A stretch of 15,612 nt of DNA, taken from NCBI GenBank assembly GCA_013415595.1, contig JAAEEW010000109.1, forward strand, positions 1 through 15,612, written 5' to 3'. This DNA is from Methanosarcinales archaeon (GTDB taxonomy: Archaea; Halobacteriota; Methanosarcinia; Methanotrichales; Methanotrichaceae). Position numbers and translations under genes: made by a program. Position 1 is the stretch's first letter. Each line of letters begins with the position of its first letter. The notes under the pieces are model-generated. The model had not been told where the DNA came from. It worked only from the letters and a program-made list of their open reading frames with translations, and ran no database searches. Of this stretch, positions 7,102-12,612 are shown in pieces.

Positions 7102-7479
7102 GTGATCAAGAAGTTCATCTGTCACAAATGCGGCTCGATTAATGAGATAGATCTACAGCAGCTGGATGATCCGGCAAGAAGAGGAGACTGGCTGGAATGC
7201 GCTGAGCCGCAGGGTTTTGAGTGGAAGCTTCCCGCTGGCAAGATAACCCCGATAGTTGGCGAGCCCATTTACATAACCGGCGGCGGAACTCACCTGAGCC
7301 AGAAAGAATATATTGCCACCTACGGCATTGACCCGGAGATCGCTCTGAAGATGATGCGGGGCATGGGGCGGGTGGTCAAGGAATCCATCAGTTGCTGCGA
7401 TGATTTGACCGGCAAGTCATCCCGGACGCCCGACTCCATTCGCAAGCTGATGACCAAGCTGAACCTTGGCGAAAAATAA
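7102..7479 (+). CDS. Small zinc-ribbon-like protein, paralogue B
   Basis: 125 residues, the tandem paralogue of the 6582-6944 product. Seen: FICHKCG (C7, C10) at the N-terminus, NEIDL, DWLECAEPQG (C33), WKLPAGK (~40-46), PIYI, then YGIDPEIALKMMRG (~76-89) and RVVKES. The shared skeleton is CxxCG, EID, W-x-EC-x-x-P-x-G, WK-x-PAGK, YI, G-[VI]-DPE-x-A, MRG and KES. The tail after KES differs from paralogue A and adds a CC pair (SCCDD). Translation begins at GTG, supported by GGAAGGGG five bases upstream; the nearby ATG at 7100 runs straight into TGA. It has its own TATA box, so the copies can be regulated separately. Function unknown. Confidence 0.8.
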   Translation: MIKKFICHKCGSINEIDLQQLDDPARRGDWLECAEPQGFEWKLPAGKITPIVGEPIYITGGGTHLSQKEYIATYGIDPEIALKMMRGMGRVVKESISCCDDLTGKSSRTPDSIRKLMTKLNLGEK

Positions 7480-7918
7480 GAAGAAATTTGGCCGCATAAT
7501 CCCGCTGGAACATCAACTTTTTCTCCCCTGGAGCTGGAGCGCCAGGAGCAGGGGCTGGGGCCGCATCGGCCGCCAGCTCCGTGCAATTCCGCCTTGCTTA
7601 CTGGCAGCCGCCGGCCGCTTTGCTGCTGCAGGCTGCAGCAGGAGGGCGTCTGCTGGCCGCATATCTCCGGAAAGGCACCGCCCTGCTATCCTGCCCTTCC
7701 GATAATTCGGCATCTGGTTTCTTCCCGGGCTATTCAGCAACCTGCTTGCTCCCGTTATCCGCAATGGCGTTCAACTGGGCGGCAGCTATCAGCTTTTCTT
7801 CCTGGAGTTAGCCATATCGCCATTTCGCCAAAAGGCGGCTCTCTTCGGGCGTCCTGGGGTGCAGGGTGGGCCGGATTTCCGATTTGGCGACCAGGAGCCT
7901 TAGCCTAAAAGAATACCG
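7480..7918. other. Gene-free, hairpin-rich spacer
   Basis: No frame on either strand gives a recognisable protein. The stretch opens with a possible terminator T-run (7517-7522) after paralogue B. It holds an inverted repeat with 9-base arms (CTGCTGCAG at 7623-7631 and CTGCAGCAG at 7633-7641), followed by further GC-rich segments including a CGCC/GGCG pair near 7820-7835. It could be an untranslated RNA or a decayed gene; I cannot tell which. Confidence 0.5.
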
Positions 7919-7920
7919 AA

Positions 7921-7929
7921 AGTTATATG
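7921..7929 (+). promoter_or_regulatory. TATA box for the ferritin-like gene
   Basis: AGTTATATG lies 40 nt upstream of the ATG at 7965 and implies a leader of about 15 nt. A second A/T-rich candidate, TCTATAAAA (7941-7949), is too close to the ATG to be likely. Confidence 0.5.
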
Positions 7930-7964
7930 CTCCTTTGCGATCTATAAAAATGATGGTGTAGAAA

Positions 7965-8273
7965 ATGCCTGAGTTTGCATCTTCATTTGCCGGCCTGGCC
8001 CGGGAAAAGAAGCTGACCCCGGAGGAACTGGTGCGGGCCATAAGATACATGATAGCCGCCGAGTACGAGGCCGTCCAGCTCTACGTGCAGCTTGCTGAAT
8101 CCACCGATGACGAGCTGGCCAGGGCCGTGCTCTACGATATCGCCGATGAGGAGATCGTCCATGCCGGCGAGTTCCTGAGGCTCCTGAAGGAGCTGGCCCC
8201 GGAGGAGGAGGGCCTTTACGAGAAAGGAAGCGAAGAGGTGGAGGAGATAATCGAGAGCATCCGGAACAGATAA
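7965..8273 (+). CDS. Small ferritin-like protein resembling encapsulated ferritin (EncFtn)
   Basis: 102-residue, two-helix ferritin-like protein expected to bind a di-iron centre and oxidise ferrous iron. Seen: LTPEELVRAIRYMIAAEYEAVQLY (helix 1, ~17-40) carries the metal-ligand Glu and the E-x6-Y spacing. DIADEEIVHAGEFLRLL (helix 2, ~63-79) carries EE-x-x-H, and an acidic tail ends in EEVEEIIESI. The order and spacing match, from memory, the ferritin domain fused to the N-terminus of the Pyrococcus furiosus encapsulin (EELMEIL, AELDAINLYEQMA, EEKAHVGEF). Here the domain is free-standing and no encapsulin shell gene is visible. At ~100 residues it is half the length of classical ferritins, so activity would need dimerisation as in EncFtn. 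rlmH follows 85 nt later in the same direction. A rubrerythrin-like protein is the alternative. Confidence 0.85.
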   Translation: MPEFASSFAGLAREKKLTPEELVRAIRYMIAAEYEAVQLYVQLAESTDDELARAVLYDIADEEIVHAGEFLRLLKELAPEEEGLYEKGSEEVEEIIESIRNR

Positions 8274-8358
8274 GCACCCTCATCCCCTCCCCGGGCCTGC
8301 CCTGGCCATTCCGGCAGACGAAAGGATTTTTGCCGGAGAGCTCTGCCTTTCAGGCTGG

Positions 8359-8841
8359 ATGATCATCAAGATAGTGGCCGTGGGCAAGCTGAGGGAACGC
8401 TTCTGGCAGGAGGGGGTGGCGGACTACGCCCGCCGCCTGGGAGCCTACGCCCGGCTTGAGGTAATCGAGGTTCCGGAGACCAGGGTGGAGGGCGAGGCGC
8501 CGGCCGGGGTGGAACGAGTGCTGGCCCGGGAGGGGGATGCCATTCGAAGGAAGCTGCGGTCCAGGGAGGGAGGCCTGGTGGTGGCCCTGGACAGGCAGGG
8601 AAAGGCCATGGCATCCCTGGATCTGGCAGCCTGGATGGAGCAGAAGACGCTGGAGGGTGTCAAGGAGATCACCTGGATAATCGGAGGCCCGCTGGGGCTG
8701 GACCCCGCCCTTCTGGAGCAGGCCGACCTGTTGCTGTCCTTCTCCAGCCTGACCTTTCCCCACCAGATGATGCGATTGATGCTTCTCGAGCAGCTCTATC
8801 GCTGCTTCAAGATAATGAAAAACGAGCCCTATCACCATTGA
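8359..8841 (+). CDS. rlmH: RlmH-type 23S rRNA (pseudouridine-1915 N3) methyltransferase
   Basis: 160-residue SPOUT-class (YbeA/RlmH) methyltransferase; in bacteria it methylates N3 of pseudouridine 1915 in helix 69 of 23S rRNA on assembled ribosomes. Seen: the opening IIKIVAVGKLRERFW, the AdoMet-binding knot with VVALDRQGK and WIIGGPLGL (~111-119), and the C-terminal signature LTFPHQMMRLMLLEQLYRCF followed by NEPYHH. These are all near-diagnostic for the family, and 160 residues is the usual length of 155-160. The ATG at 8359 has no strong ribosome-binding site and may be read by coupling with the ferritin-like gene upstream. RlmH is mainly bacterial and patchy in archaea, so an old transfer is possible. 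Confidence 0.93.
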   Translation: MIIKIVAVGKLRERFWQEGVADYARRLGAYARLEVIEVPETRVEGEAPAGVERVLAREGDAIRRKLRSREGGLVVALDRQGKAMASLDLAAWMEQKTLEGVKEITWIIGGPLGLDPALLEQADLLLSFSSLTFPHQMMRLMLLEQLYRCFKIMKNEPYHH

Positions 8842-8954
8842 GGTCAAGCCGGCTTCGCCGCCTCTCACCTGCGATCCTCTATCCCAGGCTGCTCGAAGGC
8901 AGTGGCAGCAGGCAGGATGATGGCCAGCGGAAAGGACGCCAAGCTAAACGCATC

Positions 8955-8961
8955 AAAAAAA
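8955..8961 (-). terminator. T-run terminator of the surface-protein gene
   Basis: Seven consecutive T on the minus strand, about 40 nt after the stop of the secreted-protein gene; oligo-T tracts are the usual archaeal termination signal. Confidence 0.4.
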
Positions 8962-9000
8962 GGATATCTCCGATCTCCCGGAGACCGGCGCTTCATTCCT

Positions 9001-9627
9001 CTATTTCTTCACTCCCTCGGCCTGGCCGGAGATCTTCGATCCCTGCGCATCATAGGCTTCGTAAGGGCCAGAGATGGTCTGGTTGCCCAACGTCAGGTCC
9101 AGCTTGAACAGTATGTCCTCAGTGTAGCTCTTCTCGTCGAAGGAAATGATGTCCAGCTTGACGTTCATGTCTGTCTGGGATCCCCTGGCGGTGACGGCCA
9201 TGGTCTGGTTGTCCTGGTTCAGGCTTCCCTTGCCGGTGACCATGTTGGCTACAGAGAACAAAGTCAGGTCCAGGTATCTGGTGCGGCTGTCCACAAGCTG
9301 GAAATTCCAGTTGCCGTCAACGGTTGGGGCCGGCGCAGGGGCGGGGGTCTCAACCGCGGCCGCGGTATCGTTGTTGGATGTGCTGTTAGTGGAATTAGTG
9401 GTATTGTTGCCCGTGCTTGCCGGCGCAGTGTTCTCGGCCGTCTGGGTGGCCAGAGGCCTGGGGCTGGGGTCGGGCATGTCCATGTTGGGCCGCTCGAAAC
9501 CCACCGGGGTAGAGGTCCCTGATCCGACCGCCGCTCCGCCCAGCCAGTTAAAGCCACACTGGGCGCTGGCCTGAGTGGATGATAATAGTATTGCAGAAGC
9601 GAGGATTAATAATACCCCAAATCTCAT
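9001..9627 (-). CDS. Secreted surface protein with Ser/Thr/Asn/Pro-rich linker
   Basis: 208 residues, family not recognised. Seen: a Sec signal peptide (MRFGVLLILASAILLSS, likely cleaved after ASA at residue 22). A low-complexity linker (~38-100) is rich in T, N, S, P and A, with a run of N-glycosylation sequons (NNTT, NST, NST, NDT). A beta-rich C-terminal domain of about 105 residues (from VDGNWNFQLVDSR) has further sequons NQT and NQT. The domain reads like the small secreted beta-sandwich proteins of Methanosarcinales. AQC follows the cleavage site, but the residues before it are a poor lipobox, so lipoprotein anchoring is unlikely. A strong TAAGGAGGAA at 9636-9645 supports the ATG at 9627. 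It is monocistronic. Confidence 0.8.
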   Translation of the reverse strand: MRFGVLLILASAILLSSTQASAQCGFNWLGGAAVGSGTSTPVGFERPNMDMPDPSPRPLATQTAENTAPASTGNNTTNSTNSTSNNDTAAAVETPAPAPAPTVDGNWNFQLVDSRTRYLDLTLFSVANMVTGKGSLNQDNQTMAVTARGSQTDMNVKLDIISFDEKSYTEDILFKLDLTLGNQTISGPYEAYDAQGSKISGQAEGVKK

Positions 9628-9635
9628 TCTTCGAG

Positions 9636-9645
9636 TTCCTCCTTA
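9636..9645 (-). promoter_or_regulatory. Strong ribosome-binding site of the surface-protein gene
   Basis: Minus strand TAAGGAGGAA, 8 nt before the ATG at 9627; it fixes the start and suggests high translation. Confidence 0.6.
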
Positions 9646-9659
9646 GGAATGAGGTAACT

Positions 9660-10100
9660 TTTTTTCTTATCCTCTTAAAGATTCCCCTTTAAACTTTCAC
9701 ATCCTCGTGTCCCTGGGTGAGCAGGCCAGGATCCATCCGCCCTCTTTGCCCGCGGCCAGGTCAAGCCGCCAGGGCAGCGGCCCGATCGATGGCTCGGCGA
9801 TCAACGTTCTGGGCGGACGCCGTCCAGAGCAGAGCGGCGGGCTCATCCTCTCCGTATTGGCCCTGGCTGCGGCTGCCAGGGAGGGAAAAGATATCATTCA
9901 CACCTGTACCAGGAGGGGAATCGCAGTTGATCCCTGAGATGCTTTCCTGAAAGGGGATGGAAACGGGCGCAATACTGAAAACGAGATGCCCCTATGAAGA
10001 ATGGAAGGGAAAGAAGGGCCTGGCAGACATTTGCCTGAGCCCCTGCCCTTTCCGGTCAAAATCAGAAATATCAGATATTCCAGGCGGGTTGGATTTCCGT
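9660..10100. other. Spacer without a recognised gene
   Basis: About 440 bases between the surface-protein gene and the 3' end of the inositol-phosphate synthase gene. An A/T-rich part (9655-9700) should hold the promoter of the surface-protein gene (minus strand GTTTAAAGG is a candidate). The rest has only short open frames with no family resemblance and weak start contexts. A hairpin-prone CCCTGGCTGCGGCTGCCAGGG lies near 9860-9882. It may be a decayed gene. Confidence 0.45.
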
Positions 10101-10103
10101 ATC

Positions 10104-11240
10104 TCATCTGGCCGAGAGGATCTGGGGATGAAGGGCTAAGGCGGCATCGTCGTACATCTCGCCGGCGATGAACCGCTCCACCAGCTCCCTGGCCACATCG
10201 TCCGGATACTGCACCGGAGGGTGCTTCATAGTGTAGGCGGATATCTCCAGCAGCGGTCCGGAGATCCCCCTCTCCAGGGCCAGCTTGCAGATCCTGATGG
10301 CGTCAATCGACGATCCGCCGCTGTTGGGGGAGTCCTCCACCGACAGCCGGAGCTCCAGGTTGATGGGAACGTCGCCGAAGATGCGGGCCTCCATTCTCAG
10401 GAAACAGATCTTGTTGTCCTTTTGCCATGGGATATAATCGGAGGGTCCGATGTGAATGTCGTCGGCATTGAGTGGCTCATCCAGGACGGACTGGACAGCC
10501 TCGGTCTTGGAGATCTTCTTGGACCGCAGGCGGTCCCGGTTGAGCATGTTTAGAAAATCGGTGTTTCCGCCGGTGTTGAGCTGGTACGTCCGGTCTAGCT
10601 TGCAGCCCCGGTCCTTGAAGAGCTTGGTCAGGGTGCGGTGTACGATGGTGGCCCCAATCTGGGATTTTATGTCGTCGCCCACAACCGGCAATCCTGCCTC
10701 CTTGAACTTCTCCGCCCAGGCCTGATCTGAGGCGATGAAGACCGGCATGCAGTTCACGAAGGCCACCCCGCTGTCGATGGCTGCCTGCGCGTAGTAGCGG
10801 GTGGCTTTCTCCGAGCCCACAGGCATATAATTGATGAGAATCTCCGCCCCGCTCTCCTCCAGCTCCCGCTTGATGTCGCAGGGCTTCTCGCCGGAGACCA
10901 GGAACGATTGGTTGTCAGGATAATCCTTCATGTGGGGAGCCACACCATCCAGGACGGGGCCCATCTTGACCTCCACACCCTTGCGGGGAATCTCGGGCTG
11001 GAAGGTCTTGGTGCAGTTGGGCTTGGCAAATATGGCATCGCTCACATCCATCCCCACTTTGCGCGCATCGATATCAAAGGCGGCCACCACGTCGATGTCG
11101 CCAGGCCTGTAACCGCCGATGCTGTAATGCATTAGACCGATGCAGTCGCTCTCCTCTACGGTTTTATAATATTCTATGCCCTGAACCAGAGAGCTCGCAC
11201 AGTTTCCGACGCCGGCAATAGCCAACCTAATCTTTTTCAA
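10104..11240 (-). CDS. ino1: Myo-inositol-1-phosphate synthase, archaeal/actinobacterial type
   Basis: 378-residue NAD-dependent cytoplasmic enzyme that turns glucose-6-phosphate into 1L-myo-inositol-1-phosphate, the first step towards archaetidylinositol phospholipids and inositol-based solutes. Seen: the Rossmann loop AIAGVGNCASSL (residues ~8-19), NYMPVGSEKATRYYAQAA (~138-155), GDDIKSQIGATIVHRTL (~188-204), QLNTGGNTDFLNM (~219-231), KISKTEAVQS (~241-250), and IGPSDYIPWQKDNK (~265-278). All are hallmark blocks of the short (~360-390 residue) archaeal/actinobacterial class. The start is a TTG at 11240, backed by AGGAGGG at 11250-11256; the TATA box at 11311-11319 gives a leader of about 50 nt. 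Monocistronic. Its product would feed the same membrane-lipid pool as the Tes/UbiA/GT2 cluster 4 kb away, which is an inference. Confidence 0.95.
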   Translation of the reverse strand: MKKIRLAIAGVGNCASSLVQGIEYYKTVEESDCIGLMHYSIGGYRPGDIDVVAAFDIDARKVGMDVSDAIFAKPNCTKTFQPEIPRKGVEVKMGPVLDGVAPHMKDYPDNQSFLVSGEKPCDIKRELEESGAEILINYMPVGSEKATRYYAQAAIDSGVAFVNCMPVFIASDQAWAEKFKEAGLPVVGDDIKSQIGATIVHRTLTKLFKDRGCKLDRTYQLNTGGNTDFLNMLNRDRLRSKKISKTEAVQSVLDEPLNADDIHIGPSDYIPWQKDNKICFLRMEARIFGDVPINLELRLSVEDSPNSGGSSIDAIRICKLALERGISGPLLEISAYTMKHPPVQYPDDVARELVERFIAGEMYDDAALALHPQILSAR

Positions 11241-11310
11241 TCCTTGTTACCCTCCTGGAATCCCTTGACGCACCTTGATCTGAGGCCGGGATTTGGTATT
11301 ACTGCAAGAC

Positions 11311-11319
11311 GTATATAAC
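11311..11319 (-). promoter_or_regulatory. TATA box for ino1
   Basis: Minus strand GTTATATAC centred about 75 nt upstream of the TTG start; it predicts a leader near 50 nt that contains the AGGAGGG ribosome-binding site. Confidence 0.55.
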
Positions 11320-11376
11320 TCTATAGGCCTTTTGAAGGGCCGCTGCAGTGCGTAAGCTCTCCCTTCGGTCCCGATT

Positions 11377-12252
11377 TTAATCCAGAGGCTGTAGCACTGA
11401 TTCCATGGCCATGGCCACATCCTGGGACAGCTTGGCCAGACCCGGCTCATCATTCTTAAATGCTATTGCCCTGGTCCCGGGAAGCTCCACCGGAGGCTCA
11501 CCGTCCTCTGGATAGAGCAGGATGCTCTCCTTGCCCACTGAATGAGCCAGTCCCAGGGCGTAAGATACGTCCGGATCTTGGCTGGAGAGGTCGGCCACCA
11601 CCAGCCGGGCCATTCCGATGGACTGCCATGCCTGGCGGACCGCTATGTTGGTCTTGAGGCCGCTCACATGGCGGACGGCCAGCTTCCTGGATATGGCTGC
11701 CGATTCCACCTGCATAAAGACTGCCGTCCCCTGGGGACCGGGGGATGTGAGCACCACCAGCAGGTTATCGTCCGCGGCAAAGGGAGCCGGGCCGAATATC
11801 GGCTTGGTCCGCAGGAGGTTCAAAAAGCCCCTGAACCTCAAGAACTCGGAATCGACGTGCTCCTCCGCCATCTTTTGCAGAAATTCCCGGCGCTCTTCGG
11901 CCTTCTGGTCCAGCATCTCCGCAGGAAACTGCAGGACGAAGGGGTCGTCAAATCCAAACTGCCACTTGGCGGCGGACATGGCCTTGTCCGCAACCAGCTT
12001 CACCTCGGGGGTGTAGAGGTAGGTGGAGGAAAGGTTGTGGTTTCGCAACTGCGCGAGGATGAACAGGGACGCCCTGTCCAGCACGGCCACCAGGCTGCAG
12101 GGCAGGCTGGACCTGGCGATGCCCCGCTGCAGATGCCTGGAGTCGGAAATCTCGTTGACCAGAGTGACGAATTCGGCCAGCAGATCGTCCACCTTCTGCT
12201 GCAGATCTAGCGACATGGTTCCGCCCTTGGTCCTGTTGCCCTTGTGAATCAT
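11377..12252 (-). CDS. Two-domain protein with C-terminal nucleoside-deoxyribosyltransferase/TIR-like domain
   Basis: 291 residues, function unknown. The N-terminal ~155 residues are mostly helical (LQQKVDDLLAEFVTLVNEI, then charged helices around AEERREFLQKMAEEH) and are not recognised. The C-terminal ~125 residues look like an alpha/beta nucleotide-binding fold: LLVVLTSPG, then ARLVVADLSSQDPDVSYALG (~215-234) continuing LAHSVGKESILL. That is the ADLT-x-x-NPNV-x-YELG-x-AHA-x-x-KP pattern shared by nucleoside 2-deoxyribosyltransferase-like and TIR-like domains, though Ala replaces the usual Glu of YELG, so catalysis is doubtful. I set the start at the ATG at 12252, because GAGGAGG lies about 9 nt upstream, over the ATG at 12216. 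The frame stays open far upstream only because it is antisense to the phosphorylase gene. It is divergent from glgP. Confidence 0.75.
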   Translation of the reverse strand: MIHKGNRTKGGTMSLDLQQKVDDLLAEFVTLVNEISDSRHLQRGIARSSLPCSLVAVLDRASLFILAQLRNHNLSSTYLYTPEVKLVADKAMSAAKWQFGFDDPFVLQFPAEMLDQKAEERREFLQKMAEEHVDSEFLRFRGFLNLLRTKPIFGPAPFAADDNLLVVLTSPGPQGTAVFMQVESAAISRKLAVRHVSGLKTNIAVRQAWQSIGMARLVVADLSSQDPDVSYALGLAHSVGKESILLYPEDGEPPVELPGTRAIAFKNDEPGLAKLSQDVAMAMESVLQPLD

Positions 12253-12286
12253 GATTGAATTCCTCCTCTGTAAGTGGGATGGGGGA

Positions 12287-12294
12287 GTATATGA
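12287..12294 (-). promoter_or_regulatory. TATA-like box for the TIR/NDT-like gene
   Basis: Minus strand TCATATAC about 38 nt upstream of the ATG at 12252; it predicts a start near 12266 and a leader just long enough for the ribosome-binding site at 12262-12267. Confidence 0.5.
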
Positions 12295-12379
12295 AACATG
12301 GGGGATGACCGGGCATCTGGGGGAGCATGCTGGTCTTACCCATCTATGCCTGCCGCCAGCGGCGAATTGCCCCTGAGGA

Positions 12380-12470
12380 TCTGGCGGTTCTGGCGGTTCC
12401 TGGCCGGATGGCGGTCCCTTTGCACCTGGTCGATCCCCGGCCAGGGCTTTCTGACTGCTTTCTGACTGCT
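12380..12470. repeat. Two short tandem duplications in the divergent spacer
   Basis: CTGGCGGTT occurs twice in a row near 12380-12400, and the 11-base unit GCTTTCTGACT is repeated head to tail at 12446-12456 and 12457-12467. Both lie in the ~360-base spacer between the TIR/NDT-like gene and glgP, which has no recognisable gene. Confidence 0.65.
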
Positions 12471-12612
12471 CTATGATACTGGGGAATTGTATGCCAAAAT
12501 GGGGCAAGCATCTTCCTCCTGGAAGACGGGGGTCATGAAAAATATCCAGCAACAGCGAAAGACATATCTTTGCCACAGCTAATAGTGGTGGGATTGGAGT
12601 GGAGAATCGGTC

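Noticed and set aside
9697..9937. Short open frames on both strands in the 9660-10100 spacer
   Set aside because: They overlap each other, lack ribosome-binding sites and match nothing I recognise.
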